A DNA stretch of 64,000 nt from Bacteroides ovatus (GTDB taxonomy: Bacteria; Bacteroidota; Bacteroidia; Bacteroidales; Bacteroidaceae). Positions 54,539 to 64,000 of the stretch are shown here, piece by piece (positions within the stretch are counted from its first letter, which is position 1; each line of letters begins with the position of its first letter). The translations under genes were made by a program, and so were the position numbers. Below the pieces are notes generated by a model that made no database searches, had not been told where the DNA came from, and saw nothing but the letters and a program-made list of their open reading frames with translations. Location of the stretch: contig NZ_CP012938.1 of NCBI RefSeq assembly GCF_001314995.1, positions 5,952,001 through 6,016,000 on the forward strand. The letters run 5' to 3'.

Positions 54539-56290
54539 ATGAGACGAAATATTTTAATCATTATCTCCTTCCTCACCCTTCTGGTGTCATCCGGTTGTAC
54601 AAATCTGGATGAGAAGTGGTATTCCGAAGTCACTCCGGACACTTATTTCACGTCTAAGGAAACTGTTTATTCTTTCTTGGTACGCTCTTTCACACATTGG
54701 CGTTGGTTTCACGGATTCGACCGTGCCATTCTTCAAGAATGTACAACAGATGAGATGTGTGTCACACAAAAAGGAATACATTACAATGATGTCAGATATT
54801 CCCAACTGCAGCATCACGACTGGACACCTCTTCACCCCAACAACGAAGAAACCTGGCGTGGGGTAGGCATGGGAGTGGCAATGGCTTTAGCTTGTAAGGA
54901 AGACTTATCCGGTGTGGATTATGTATCACTGGGCATGACGGAAGAATTGAAAGCAGATCATCAGATGCAACTTCAGACATTGGTTGCCTATTTTTATCTG
55001 CGGGGACTTGATTTCTATGGGGGTATGCCTATTTACCGGCGCTCTACTACCGAGGAAGTTCCACGTTCCACTGCACGCGAAACCTTTAATTATGTGGAAG
55101 AACTGTTGCTTGCCGCTATTCCCAAATTAGAGAAAAAAAGAGCAGATATGCTGGAAGAAGGCTATTTACGTCAAGGAACTGCCGCCGCCCTTCTTGCTCA
55201 GTTATATTTTAATGCGGAAGTCTACATGGGAGAGAACCGTTTTGCTGAATGTGCGCAGGTCTGCCAGGATCTATTAGATGGCAAATACGGTTATTACGAA
55301 TTGGAGGAAGACTGGTTCGGTCCTTTCACTTTCGACAATAATAAATCTAAGGAAGTAATGTGGTCTGTTCAGTCGCAATATGCAAAAGGCACTTTGTTTC
55401 AATGGCAGTTCGAACGCTATAATCATTATAATGCAAAGAACTATTTTGATCTAAGCGGCTATTCTTCTACTAATGGTATGCATCTTCAGCCGTCTCTTAA
55501 ACCCAATGGCGATCCCTATACGGATAAGCTTGGGCGACCTTTTGCCAAGTTCAATAATAAAGATCTTCGTAAAAAATTGTACTTGTATAAAGGGAATGGG
55601 AAATACGAAGGAATGTTCCTTTATGGAAAATTACAGCGTACATCAAGAAGTGGCACAGAGGTGAAGTGTACGGGACTGTACGAATATCCGGGTGAGGTTC
55701 TTGAATTTGTCGATCAGGTGGCACAATTCAAGAAAGTGAAAGACGGAGAATATTCTTCAGTGAATGAGCTTCCCTCCAATATAAGTACCGGGGAAGAGAA
55801 TTCCGGAATACGTTTGTGCAAACTACCGGTTCCCGACAATATCGACAAAACCATTGCTTTTAATCCGGATTATCCGGTTATTCGTTTTGCTGAAATCTAT
55901 TATATGCTTGCTGAATGTAAATATAGAAGCGGCTATAAAAAAGAAGCAGCCAATCTTTTCAATGAAGTGCGTAAACGCAATTTCGAGAATAAAGCCGATC
56001 CTGATCCGGTGACCGAAACGAATATCGACAAGTACCGGATTCTTGATGAGTGGATGGTCGAGTTTCTGGGTGAACAGCGTCGTCGTACCGATCTTCGTCG
56101 TTGGGGGTTGTATACAACAGGTTCCTGGTGGGATCATAAACCTACTAACGACGATCATTATGAGCTTTTTCCTATTCCGGAAAAGTCAATTTCTGTCAGT
56201 AATGTCTTGAAGCAAAATCCGGGATACGGAGGCGGCAATGAAATGACTAAAGAAGAAGCCGGTATCTATAGTGTGAAACAAATCGATTAA
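54539..56290 (+). CDS. SusD/RagB-family surface lipoprotein (third locus)
   Basis: A 583-residue SusD. Signal FLTLLVSSGC followed by TNLDEKWYSEVTPDTYFTS, central TPR-like helices (LVAYFYLRGLDFYGGMPIYRR; LRQGTAAALLAQLYFNAEVYMGE), and the C-terminal part PVIRFAEIYYMLAECKYRSGYKKEAANLFNEVRKRNF and DEWMVEFLGEQRRRTDLRRWG, ending QNPGYGGG plus a short tail. Slightly longer than average SusD. Pairs with the SusC upstream; ligand unknown. Confidence 0.95.
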   Translation: MRRNILIIISFLTLLVSSGCTNLDEKWYSEVTPDTYFTSKETVYSFLVRSFTHWRWFHGFDRAILQECTTDEMCVTQKGIHYNDVRYSQLQHHDWTPLHPNNEETWRGVGMGVAMALACKEDLSGVDYVSLGMTEELKADHQMQLQTLVAYFYLRGLDFYGGMPIYRRSTTEEVPRSTARETFNYVEELLLAAIPKLEKKRADMLEEGYLRQGTAAALLAQLYFNAEVYMGENRFAECAQVCQDLLDGKYGYYELEEDWFGPFTFDNNKSKEVMWSVQSQYAKGTLFQWQFERYNHYNAKNYFDLSGYSSTNGMHLQPSLKPNGDPYTDKLGRPFAKFNNKDLRKKLYLYKGNGKYEGMFLYGKLQRTSRSGTEVKCTGLYEYPGEVLEFVDQVAQFKKVKDGEYSSVNELPSNISTGEENSGIRLCKLPVPDNIDKTIAFNPDYPVIRFAEIYYMLAECKYRSGYKKEAANLFNEVRKRNFENKADPDPVTETNIDKYRILDEWMVEFLGEQRRRTDLRRWGLYTTGSWWDHKPTNDDHYELFPIPEKSISVSNVLKQNPGYGGGNEMTKEEAGIYSVKQID

Positions 56291-56312
56291 TCAACTATTA
56301 AAGAATAATATA

Positions 56313-57581
56313 ATGAATAGCAAGATATTTTTTTTAGGAGCCATCATGTTGCTGCCTACATTCGCAAGTTGCCAACAAGAAAAGCCTTTTCCTGATGATG
56401 CAGTAGATAAAGTGTATGAATACCTTCCGGAGTGGCAGGCAGGTTATTTGGATATTCATCAGATTAGTACCGGAAGAGGTAATGCAGCCTATCTTATTTT
56501 TCCGGATGGGACTACCATGTTATTGGATGCAGGAGATTTAGGAGTACATTCAGGCACACAGGAAATTATGAAAGCAGTGCCTAATGATTCTAAGCGGCCT
56601 GCCGAATGGATTGCTCAATATATAAAACATTTCTCATTGCCATTAAAAAATAACGGAGCACTTGATTATGCCTTGCTCACTCACTTTGATACGGACCATA
56701 TCGGACAGAATGGAAAACTGGCAATCGAAAAAGTAGGACTGGATTACAAACTTACCGGAATCACTCATGTTGGTAATCTTCTCAATATTTCCACTTTGAT
56801 AGATCGTGGTTATCCTACTTATGATTATCCGACAGCAGCTAAAGTCTCTGGTGCTCATATCTCAAACTATAAATTATATGTTGCCGCTCGTGACAGGGAA
56901 GGTAAAAAGAATGAGGGATTTGTAATAGGAAGCAATAGTCAGATCAAACTCTTGAAAGATCCGGGCTCTTATCCTACATTCGAAGTACGTAATATCGTGG
57001 GTAATGGTAAAATTTGGACAGGTAGCGGAACAACAGCCAAAGAGCTTGTGCCTTCTACAGCCTCTTCAAGTGAACAGTTGAACGAAAACCGTTGCAGTTG
57101 TGGAATTCGTATCACATACGGTAATTTTGATTATTTCTCCGCAGGAGATATTCTGGGCGTAGAAAAAGCACCGGAATGGTTTGATATAGAAACGCCGGTA
57201 GCCAGATTGCTCGGTGAGACGGATGTGGTTGTTGCCAATCATCACGCTTATTCTGATGCTATGTGCGATACCTACATTTCCCAAGTGAAACCACAAGTCT
57301 ATGTAATTCCCGTATGGGATTACTATCACCCTCAACCGGCAACGTTGAGCCGGATGCTGTCTCAAACTCTTTATCCTGGTGAACGGTCGGTTTTTGCTGC
57401 CGGTATGGTAGACAGTAACAGGAGCAGACTGGGTGAAGACGGCTTGAAGATAAAGCCTGCCGGACATGTTGTTACGCGTGTTTATCCGGGTGGAGAGAAG
57501 TTTCAGATCTTTGTATTAAATGATCGGAATGAAGCTTATGAGATACTATATAAAACAGGTGAGATTAAATCTAATAATTGA
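56313..57581 (+). CDS. Metallo-beta-lactamase-fold lipoprotein (ComEC-like MBL domain)
   Basis: A 422-residue lipoprotein (PTFASC, Cys 20). The fold is shown by MLLDAGDLG near 69-77 and THFDTDHIG at 123-131 (H-x-D-x-D-H, the ComEC-type variant of the HxHxDH metal motif), followed later by VVVANHHAYSDAM. Such domains hydrolyse phosphodiester, ester or thioester bonds. Its place between SusD and a BACON/DUF5689 protein in a locus without glycosidases points to a surface hydrolase of an unusual substrate, possibly a phosphate ester or nucleic acid. The next gene starts on its stop codon (TGATG overlap). Confidence 0.85.
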   Translation: MNSKIFFLGAIMLLPTFASCQQEKPFPDDAVDKVYEYLPEWQAGYLDIHQISTGRGNAAYLIFPDGTTMLLDAGDLGVHSGTQEIMKAVPNDSKRPAEWIAQYIKHFSLPLKNNGALDYALLTHFDTDHIGQNGKLAIEKVGLDYKLTGITHVGNLLNISTLIDRGYPTYDYPTAAKVSGAHISNYKLYVAARDREGKKNEGFVIGSNSQIKLLKDPGSYPTFEVRNIVGNGKIWTGSGTTAKELVPSTASSSEQLNENRCSCGIRITYGNFDYFSAGDILGVEKAPEWFDIETPVARLLGETDVVVANHHAYSDAMCDTYISQVKPQVYVIPVWDYYHPQPATLSRMLSQTLYPGERSVFAAGMVDSNRSRLGEDGLKIKPAGHVVTRVYPGGEKFQIFVLNDRNEAYEILYKTGEIKSNN

Positions 57582-59593
57582 TGAACATGAAAATTAAAGA
57601 TTCAATAGTCTGGACAGCTTTTCTGGCTGTGATGGCAATCATAATGTTTCCGTCATGCTCTGACGAACATGAAGCCGTTATATTGGAAATAACAAATAAT
57701 GAGATTATTCTTCAGGCGGAAGGTGATCCGGTTCAGGTGGAGGTGAAGTCCAATACCGAGTGGCGAATTGATTTTGTAGAATCAACCTGGTTCTCTACGG
57801 ATATACGTGGAGCCCAGTCATCAAGAACTTATTTCACTGTGACTTATGATGAGAATATCAGTGATTCCGAACGTTTCTGTGATATTCGTGTGTTTACGAA
57901 AGATGGTAAGACTGCGGATGTAATCAAGATAAAACAATTATCCCGTTATCCATTTATTGTTCCTGCCAGTGATAAGATGGAGCTGTTTACTAAAGGAGGT
58001 GAATATGAAATGGAAATCTCTACCAATGTGCCCGAAACGGATATCGTTATTACGCCAACGGTGAACTGGGTGCAGGAGTATAGGATAAGTGATGGAAAGC
58101 TTTATTTTAATACGGAAACAAATTCGCAATCACCCCGTACAGGAAGTATTGTGTTGAGTTATGACGATCAGTACCAGCGTAAGGTCACGGCTACCATTAA
58201 TCTCTCGCAAGCATATTCTGAATATGCGAATGCGGAACTTGTCAGTTATCCAACCGTACATGGTTATGCTGTCGGTGGAATTACTAACAATGTATATGTT
58301 GAAGGAACCATCGTAGCCAATGGCACTTCGAAGAACTTCCCGAGCAATCGCTATGTCATTCAGAATGAGGCAGGAGAGACAGTTGTGTTTGAGTCCGAAT
58401 CTTTAATTACGTTTGCACAATTTGCCAAAGTGTCATTGTGTCTGAAAGATGGAATGATAAGAGAAGAATCAGAGGGTAGCTTTACTTATAGACTGATTAG
58501 CGGTATCACTGCTGCCCACGTAATCAGCTCGGAACTTTCTACCTTCACAATTCCTGAAAGAACGATTGCTGAACTTACGGATAATATGGTATTTAGTCTT
58601 GTGACCCTGAAAGATGTCGAGATTGCATCTCCGGTAGGTGCATTCACTAATTTCAAGACTACTGACCCGGGAGCTGCCGATCGTAAGATTAATAAAAACT
58701 ATTGGGTAGAAAAGTTCCCTGCATATTACAGATACTATCCGACCTGTATAAGAGATAAAAACGGTTCTAATACATATATGCTTACTGCGTTTGAAGCTCC
58801 TTATGCTCACGAAACACTTCCTAAAGGTTCGGGAAGCATAACAGGAATGGTGGCGAAAGTGAAACTTACAAATTTCGACATCTCTGAAAGCCGGTTATGT
58901 ATTCTTCCGCTTAACAGAGAAGATATTAACATCAGTGATATAAACGAGATCACTTCTGTGCTTGTAGAATGGGATTGTAATGTACCCGATTGGAAAGAAA
59001 TAGGCTCTTCTACTTTTACGGATTACCATCCTACGGGTGGCGAGGCATCGCAGGCGAATGCTCTTCTTAGCAAAGACGGAAATAAATATTTCCAGCAAAC
59101 CTATGCAGACTACATTCTGGGATTCCAGGATGATTTCAGAGGAGATGTTAACCTTAACACGACCGATGGATACTATGGTCGTATGCGAGGCGGTGCTTTT
59201 AATAGTAAACCGTGGTCTACAAGTTCATATTTCTACGTAGACAAAATATCGACAGTAGGTATTTCTACATCCTTGTCTCTTCAGGTTGAAATGAATGCAA
59301 GTTGGGGAGGTGGCCCTGTTGCAGTGGTTGAATATGCTTATTCGATGAATGGTGAATGGATTAAAGTAGATAATTCAGAGTTTACCATTCTGGGACAGTT
59401 TGATAGAACGGCTGCAGGTGGACAGACGGAGAAGAACATTCCTGGTTATAAAGTCTATGACTTTAAGTTGCCGGATGCCTTATTGAACCGTGATAATATT
59501 TGCATCAGATTGCGACCGGTCAGACTCCCGGCAGGGGTATCCAGCTTCATGCCGCTTAGACTTGCTAATATCTCAATCAAATACAACAAATAA
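57581..59593 (+). CDS. BACON- and DUF5689-domain lipoprotein
   Basis: A 670-residue surface-type lipoprotein with signal AIIMFPSC followed by SDE. Two BACON-type beta domains lie at about 35-120 and 125-215 (ILQAEGDPVQVEVKSNTEWRIDFVESTWFSTD; MELFTKGGEYEMEISTNVPETD), a DUF5689-like OB-fold region at about 220-450 (VSYPTVHGYAVGGITNNVYVEGTIVANG; QNEAGETVVFE), and a C-terminal beta-sandwich (about 490-670, ILGFQDDFRGDVNLNTTDGYYGRMRGG). It is probably the ligand-binding protein of the locus. BACON domains often bind carbohydrate or mucin; DUF5689 resembles nucleic-acid-locus proteins. The ATG overlaps the preceding stop codon, so it is co-translated with the metallo-beta-lactamase-fold gene. Confidence 0.85.
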   Translation: MNMKIKDSIVWTAFLAVMAIIMFPSCSDEHEAVILEITNNEIILQAEGDPVQVEVKSNTEWRIDFVESTWFSTDIRGAQSSRTYFTVTYDENISDSERFCDIRVFTKDGKTADVIKIKQLSRYPFIVPASDKMELFTKGGEYEMEISTNVPETDIVITPTVNWVQEYRISDGKLYFNTETNSQSPRTGSIVLSYDDQYQRKVTATINLSQAYSEYANAELVSYPTVHGYAVGGITNNVYVEGTIVANGTSKNFPSNRYVIQNEAGETVVFESESLITFAQFAKVSLCLKDGMIREESEGSFTYRLISGITAAHVISSELSTFTIPERTIAELTDNMVFSLVTLKDVEIASPVGAFTNFKTTDPGAADRKINKNYWVEKFPAYYRYYPTCIRDKNGSNTYMLTAFEAPYAHETLPKGSGSITGMVAKVKLTNFDISESRLCILPLNREDINISDINEITSVLVEWDCNVPDWKEIGSSTFTDYHPTGGEASQANALLSKDGNKYFQQTYADYILGFQDDFRGDVNLNTTDGYYGRMRGGAFNSKPWSTSSYFYVDKISTVGISTSLSLQVEMNASWGGGPVAVVEYAYSMNGEWIKVDNSEFTILGQFDRTAAGGQTEKNIPGYKVYDFKLPDALLNRDNICIRLRPVRLPAGVSSFMPLRLANISIKYNK

Positions 59594-59615
59594 TCAATAG
59601 GGAATATATATAAAA

Positions 59616-59668
59616 TAATCGGAAGCAATAAAGGACATATCCTGATTGCTTCCGATTATCTTTTTATA
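59616..59668 (+). terminator. Terminator of the third SusCD locus
   Basis: ATAATCGGAAGCAAT and ATTGCTTCCGATTAT are perfectly complementary (15 bp) with a loop of about 20 bases, followed by CTTTTTATA. Strong intrinsic terminator. Confidence 0.85.
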
Positions 59669-59730
59669 TGTGGATCTTGAACGATCTCTATTCAAAAAGA
59701 ACGATATCTTATTTCTCCAACAATTCTTCT

Positions 59731-60177
59731 TTATTTTTCCAACAAATCCTTTAAGAAGTCGTCCAACTCCTTATCCAACCCTTTCAGCAATTCATCATTC
59801 ACCAGTATGGTATCGTCGTCAATCAACAGCAATTCTGCTACGGTTTCTTTCTCTTCATCTACCAAAACGAAAGAATAAGGTTTTAGAATAGTCACTTTGT
59901 CGAAATCTCCGGCATCCTTCATTCTGCAAAGAATGTTGCGAAGAGAAGGTTCCACGTTTTCAAGGAAATCATCCCCTTCATAAGTAGCCCATTCTTCGAT
60001 CATGATGTTTGCCAGTTCTTCATCATCATCGTTGTAAATATTAAGTTGTCCCGATGCCTGATCCGGTTGGAGATGGATATCGGTTACAACTGTTTGTTCA
60101 CAGCTACATACATATTTAGCGACTGCCTTTTGGATAGCCGATTCGATAATAGATAATGATTGTTGGCTCAATTTCAT
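59731..60177 (-). CDS. Hypothetical acidic protein, 148 residues
   Basis: I do not recognise the family. The protein is cytoplasmic, strongly acidic, alpha/beta in character (LNIYNDDDEELANIMIEEWATYEG; VTILKPYSFVLVDEEKETVAELLLIDDDTILVND) with a C-terminal helix rich in Leu, Asp and Lys. Its own TACCTTTG promoter lies 22 bases upstream (60200-60207), and 61 bases separate it from the DUF6340 gene on the same strand. It is conserved-looking (no stop codons, core-like codon use) but of unknown function. Confidence 0.8.
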   Translation of the reverse strand: MKLSQQSLSIIESAIQKAVAKYVCSCEQTVVTDIHLQPDQASGQLNIYNDDDEELANIMIEEWATYEGDDFLENVEPSLRNILCRMKDAGDFDKVTILKPYSFVLVDEEKETVAELLLIDDDTILVNDELLKGLDKELDDFLKDLLEK

Positions 60178-60199
60178 GGGTTCCTTCTTTTTATAAGTT

Positions 60200-60207
60200 C
60201 AAAGGTA
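60200..60207 (-). promoter_or_regulatory. -7 box of the 148-residue gene
   Basis: Minus-strand TACCTTTG, consensus match, 22 bases before the ATG. Confidence 0.55.
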
Positions 60208-60238
60208 TAAAAAAAATAAGATTTGATACACAATTTCC

Positions 60239-61345
60239 TTAAAAATCATCATTAAATCGGCTCATTTGCAATTTTAACTTGGGTAATTGAGCATTTCTCT
60301 CCTTTAGTTCAGCTAAATACAAAGTAGTAAGATAATAATTCGGCACATCATCAATGGTAGCTTGAGGGCTATCTGTGATGTTCTTTTTATCTATTTTTTT
60401 AGCTAGTTGTTGTGCCTTTTCTGCCCATTCTTCTGCTTTAGCCAAACTATCTTTCATTTCGTAGTAAACAGCAATGTTGAGAGCTGCCCGCATTTTTTTC
60501 TTTTGGTTCTTGGTACCTTCGAAAGCCTGACGCCAAAGTTCGTATGCGTCGTCCCATGAATTTTCGCGTACATAAATGGCAGCGTCACGCATAGGAACCG
60601 AACCACCAGTATAAAGATACCGTGTTCCTTTTTTCCAAATAGGGACAATATTTTTCACCGGAACCGTTCCCGCGAATGCTGCCGCTTCTTCCAGCATCTG
60701 CTTGTCGGGAATCATGCGAGTGGCGGCTTCTATGGCTGTACCTCCAAACTCCTCCCAAAAAATGCTATCATTAGGATGGAGCGTAGTCATCGGTCTGCTA
60801 CGTTCGGGAAGATAAACTTTCACCGTGGGATAAACTTTCACGTCTACCGCTCCTTGAAAGCAGTTGAACTCATCCAGATAACGGACAGTCTTTGTTGCTT
60901 TGAGTTGCAGGTTTTCCAGTGCAATAATAAAGTCCACTCCCAGGTTAGAAGTCAGTTGACGCACTTCCTCCTGGCTCAATGTACTTTCGCGGGCCAGTTT
61001 ATCATTGGCGCGTAAGGCAGAATCACAGATAACCACCTCATCGAAGTAGTTCTGCTGTGCTATTTCTTCTGCCAGTGATTCAGTGGCTGTCTTAGGATCT
61101 CCATTGGCATAAGCTGTTGCACGACTTATCAATGGTGTACCTTCTTTAATTTTTTCAGTCTCTGTTATCAGTTTATTATCCGGGGCGTCGCTGGTGTTAT
61201 TCACAATAGCTACTTTCCGGAGTTGCGGAGGAAAGCTCAAGTCGGCAGGTTGCAGATAATCAATGGGGATCTGTTCCAGACTCTGACAGCTACCCAGAGT
61301 CAGCAGGAATAAAACGATGAAAACCAGTGAATAAGATTTTGCCAT
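60239..61345 (-). CDS. DUF6340-family lipoprotein
   Basis: A 368-residue lipoprotein (LLTLGSC followed by QSLEQIPIDYLQPADLSFP). The N-terminal part (PQLRKVAIVNN; TESLAEEIAQQNYFDEVVICDS) recalls the DUF6340 / CsgG-like family of outer-membrane lipoproteins with a nucleotide-binding-like fold; the C-terminal part is helical with TPR-like repeats (DAYELWRQAFEGTKNQKKKMRAALNIAVYYEMKDSLAKAEEWAEKAQQLAKK). Promoter TACTTTTG at 61372-61379. Function unknown. Confidence 0.8.
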   Translation of the reverse strand: MAKSYSLVFIVLFLLTLGSCQSLEQIPIDYLQPADLSFPPQLRKVAIVNNTSDAPDNKLITETEKIKEGTPLISRATAYANGDPKTATESLAEEIAQQNYFDEVVICDSALRANDKLARESTLSQEEVRQLTSNLGVDFIIALENLQLKATKTVRYLDEFNCFQGAVDVKVYPTVKVYLPERSRPMTTLHPNDSIFWEEFGGTAIEAATRMIPDKQMLEEAAAFAGTVPVKNIVPIWKKGTRYLYTGGSVPMRDAAIYVRENSWDDAYELWRQAFEGTKNQKKKMRAALNIAVYYEMKDSLAKAEEWAEKAQQLAKKIDKKNITDSPQATIDDVPNYYLTTLYLAELKERNAQLPKLKLQMSRFNDDF

Positions 61346-61371
61346 AGTTTTGTTCTATTTAGTAATTTGAA

Positions 61372-61379
61372 CAAAAGTA
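61372..61379 (-). promoter_or_regulatory. -7 box of the DUF6340 gene
   Basis: Minus-strand TACTTTTG, consensus match, 26 bases before the ATG. Confidence 0.55.
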
Positions 61380-61398
61380 CAACTTTGGAAGAATAAAA

Positions 61399-61440
61399 GA
61401 AAGTCTCAAACAGTTTTTAACCGTTTGAGACTTTCTTTTA
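61399..61440. terminator. secA terminator
   Basis: AAAGTCTCAAAC pairs with GTTTGAGACTTT over a short loop, and there are T-runs on both strands. It lies downstream of secA (minus strand) and upstream of the DUF6340 promoter. Confidence 0.85.
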
Positions 61441-61519
61441 TAAGTTGAATATAGAGAGACTATGCCATAAAGCACATTACCCTACAATTTCCAACCTTTA
61501 ATTTTTAATTATTAATTAA

Positions 61520-64000
61520 TCAAAGGTTCTTTCCGTGGCAGTTTTTATACTTTTTCCCGCTTCCGCATGGACAAGGATCGTTACGACCTACTGTCTTCTC
61601 TGCACGAATCGGTTCACGTTTCTGCTGTTCACGAGTATCCTGACTTGCAGCAGCCTGCTGGTTCGGATCACTCAAATTTTCTTTGTTTTCGCGATACTTG
61701 CTCATATCCTGGCGTTGTTCAGGAGCAGCCTGACGCACTTCTACACGGCGTGCAGCTGATTCATCCGGAGCTTCCTGTACAGGAATTTGTCCACGCATCA
61801 AAATAGATATAGTCTGGTTATTGATCTTGTTCACCATAGCGTCAAACAAAGTCACAGATTCCAGTTTATAAATCAATAGCGGGTCTTTCTGCTCGTAGCT
61901 TGCATTCTGTACGGAATGTTTCAGTTCGTCCAGTTCGCGCAAGTTTTCTTTCCATGCTTCGTCGATTACGTGGAGCAAGATTGATTTCTCGAACGACTTC
62001 ACCACTTCTTTAGATTCCGATTCGTAAGCCGCTTTCAGGTTACAAGAGATATTATACATCCGTTTACCGTCTGTAATAGGAATCAGGATGTTTTCGTACA
62101 TGTGTCCCTGGTTTTCATATACCTGTTTGATAACCGGGTTAGCGATCTGTGCCAGACGTTCAGTTTTGCGTTTGAAGTTATCCATCGCAATGTTGAAAGT
62201 CTTTTCGGCCAACTTTTCTTTTTTCTCGTTACGGAATTCTTCTTCAGTGAACGGAGTTTCCATTGCTAATGTCTGAAGCAGTTCCATTTGGCAGCCTTCA
62301 TAATCATTGTTTTCGATAGCATTGGCACAACGGTCCCAGATCATGTTCACGATGTCCATACCGATACGTTCACCCATCAAAGCGTGGCGACGTTTGGTGT
62401 AAACCACTGTACGTTGCTTGTTCATTACGTCGTCATATTCCAACAGACGTTTACGAATACCGAAGTTGTTTTCTTCCACTTTCTTCTGTGCACGTTCGAT
62501 GGAGTTGGAAATCATCTTGTGTTCGATCATTTCGCCTTCCTGGAAACCGAGCTTGTCCATTACACTGGCAATACGGTCAGAAGAGAACAGACGCATCAAA
62601 TCGTCTTCCAGTGATACGAAGAATACAGAAGAACCCGGGTCACCCTGACGTCCTGCACGACCACGCAACTGGCGGTCTACACGACGGGATTCGTGACGTT
62701 CCGTACCGATAATTGCCAAACCGCCCGCAGCCTTCACTTCCGGACTTAACTTGATGTCGGTACCACGACCAGCCATATTGGTAGCAATGGTTACTGTTCC
62801 GCTTAAACCGGCGGTAGCAACGATGTCCGCTTCTTTCTGGTGCAGTTTGGCGTTCAATACCTTGTGCTCAATCTTACGCATGGTAAGCATCTTGCTCAAC
62901 ATTTCGGAGATTTCTACCGAAGTAGTACCCACCAATACCGGACGTCCTGCTTGAACCAATTTTTCGATTTCCTCGATAACAGCTTTATACTTTTCGCGTT
63001 TCGTCTTGTAAACGCGGTCGTTCATATCCTTTCTTGCAATCGGACGGTTGGTCGGGATCACGACTACGTCCAATTTGTAGATATCCCAAAGTTCGCCTGC
63101 TTCCGTTTCAGCAGTACCGGTCATACCGGACAGTTTGTGATACATACGGAAGTAGTTTTGCAAAGTAATTGTTGCAAAGGTCTGCGTAGCAGCTTCCACT
63201 TTCACACGTTCCTTGGCTTCGATAGCCTGGTGCAATCCGTCAGAGTAGCGGCGACCTTCCATGATACGGCCTGTCTGCTCGTCTACGATCTTCACCTGTC
63301 CGTCGATCACTACATATTCATCATCTTTCTCGAACATGGTGTAAGCCTTCAACAGCTGGTTGATGGTGTGTACACGTTCCGATTTGATGGCATAGTTTGT
63401 CAGAAGTTCATCTTTCTTTTCAAGCAGTTGTTCGTTGGTCAGATTCAGGTTTTCCAATTCCGAAAGTTGTCCGGCGATGTCCGGAAGCACGAATAATGTC
63501 GGGTCTTCAGAGTTACCGGTAATCAGGTCTACACCCTTATCTGTCAGGTCTACGCTATTCAGTTTTTCGTCAATTACGAAGTACAGCGGATCAGTCACTT
63601 CATGCATACGCTTGTTGTTCTGTTCCATGTAGATCTCTTCCGTCTTGAGCATACCTGCCTTGATACCCTGTTCACTAAGGAACTTAATCAAAGCCTTGTT
63701 TTTCGGCAATGCCTTGTGGCTGCGGTATAAAGCGAGGAATCCTTCTTCCACCTCTTTCTTATCGTTGGATGCGATCAGTTTTTTTGCTTCGGAAAGATAT
63801 TTGGTAGCCAGTACCTTTTGTGCCTCTACCAGACGTTCCACTAGCGGACGGAGTTGCTCGAACAACTGGTCATCGCCTTTGGGTACAGGACCGGAGATAA
63901 TCAACGGAGTACGTGCGTCGTCAATTAATACCGAGTCGACCTCATCGACGATGGCATAATTGTGCTGACGTTGTACAAGGTCTTTCGGGCTGATAGCCAT
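61520..64000 (-). CDS. secA: Preprotein translocase ATPase SecA, C-terminal 826 residues
   Basis: The 3' part of secA; the 5' part lies beyond the right edge. The visible protein begins inside the motor ([20 protein letters not shown] is the DEVD Walker B region), so the Met at the edge is internal. Other landmarks: [59 protein letters not shown] (helicase motifs IV-VI), the helical scaffold, and the C-terminal zinc-binding tail [13 protein letters not shown]. The segment [28 protein letters not shown] belongs to an insertion typical of the longer Bacteroidetes SecA (about 1,100 residues in total). It drives protein export through SecYEG. Confidence 0.97.
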   Translation of the reverse strand: MAISPKDLVQRQHNYAIVDEVDSVLIDDARTPLIISGPVPKGDDQLFEQLRPLVERLVEAQKVLATKYLSEAKKLIASNDKKEVEEGFLALYRSHKALPKNKALIKFLSEQGIKAGMLKTEEIYMEQNNKRMHEVTDPLYFVIDEKLNSVDLTDKGVDLITGNSEDPTLFVLPDIAGQLSELENLNLTNEQLLEKKDELLTNYAIKSERVHTINQLLKAYTMFEKDDEYVVIDGQVKIVDEQTGRIMEGRRYSDGLHQAIEAKERVKVEAATQTFATITLQNYFRMYHKLSGMTGTAETEAGELWDIYKLDVVVIPTNRPIARKDMNDRVYKTKREKYKAVIEEIEKLVQAGRPVLVGTTSVEISEMLSKMLTMRKIEHKVLNAKLHQKEADIVATAGLSGTVTIATNMAGRGTDIKLSPEVKAAGGLAIIGTERHESRRVDRQLRGRAGRQGDPGSSVFFVSLEDDLMRLFSSDRIASVMDKLGFQEGEMIEHKMISNSIERAQKKVEENNFGIRKRLLEYDDVMNKQRTVVYTKRRHALMGERIGMDIVNMIWDRCANAIENNDYEGCQMELLQTLAMETPFTEEEFRNEKKEKLAEKTFNIAMDNFKRKTERLAQIANPVIKQVYENQGHMYENILIPITDGKRMYNISCNLKAAYESESKEVVKSFEKSILLHVIDEAWKENLRELDELKHSVQNASYEQKDPLLIYKLESVTLFDAMVNKINNQTISILMRGQIPVQEAPDESAARRVEVRQAAPEQRQDMSKYRENKENLSDPNQQAAASQDTREQQKREPIRAEKTVGRNDPCPCGSGKKYKNCHGKNL

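Noticed and set aside
1..64000. tRNA or rRNA genes
   Set aside because: No cloverleaf with TTCGA-type T-loop and CCA-ready acceptor stem, and no rRNA-like stretch, was noticed in the gaps between genes. A tRNA search program would be needed to exclude them fully.

Overview
The window looks like the chromosome of a gut Bacteroides, probably of the B. thetaiotaomicron group. The evidence is three SusC/SusD outer-membrane import loci, each paired with an ECF sigma factor and a FecR-type anti-sigma factor, Bacteroidetes lipoprotein signals (Cys followed by acidic or Ser residues), a type III glutamine synthetase, and repeated promoter boxes of the Bacteroides form TAnnTTTG. From memory, the neighbourhood Crp-like regulator (Cur/BT4338 type)-glnN ... 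rpsA ... valS ... secA matches B. thetaiotaomicron; this was not checked by alignment.

Layout. 1-5663 (minus): ECF sigma, FecR, SusC and the start of a SusD; the rest of this locus lies outside the window. 5698-9523 (minus): the Crp/Fnr regulator, glnN, a small unknown gene and a folded non-coding RNA (6S-like candidate). 9524-10500: a gene-free stretch with a large imperfect inverted repeat and a 90-nt hairpin, followed by a PD-(D/E)XK (Rpn-type) transposase/nuclease gene. 11494-13701: a DUF5686 outer-membrane-type protein. 13740-20924: a probable defence island, made of a retron (msr-msd RNA plus a reverse transcriptase with a fused N-terminal membrane helix) converging, with one base between stop codons, on a 1,961-residue DUF4011-helicase-Vsr-like protein. 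21093-32598: housekeeping genes (rpsA, rnz, an L,D-transpeptidase, an ECF sigma/membrane protein/Spy-like trio, mazG, a DUF3810 membrane protein, valS). 32716-34614: a histidine kinase with a periplasmic binding-protein-like sensor and no adjacent response regulator.

34930-49286 is a complete polysaccharide utilisation locus: divergent ECF sigma, FecR, SusC, SusD, a SusE-like/FISUMP surface protein, a DUF4874/DUF4832 protein, a GH35 beta-galactosidase and a GH89 alpha-N-acetylglucosaminidase. The enzyme pair suggests a host glycan carrying terminal alpha-GlcNAc on galactose, as in mucin. 49455-59593 is a second sigma/FecR/SusC/SusD locus in the same direction, but its accessory genes encode a ComEC-like metallo-beta-lactamase-fold lipoprotein and a BACON/DUF5689 protein and no glycoside hydrolase, so its substrate is unknown. 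59731-64000 (minus) holds a small unknown gene, a DUF6340 lipoprotein and the 3' part of secA.

The most interesting part is the retron. A promoter whose predicted start falls on the first base of a perfect 13-bp a1/a2 repeat, an msr-like hairpin, an AT-rich msd hairpin and an RT with NAxxH, YADD and a VTG-like motif all occur within 1.3 kb, and the RT carries its own membrane anchor instead of sitting beside a recognisable separate effector.
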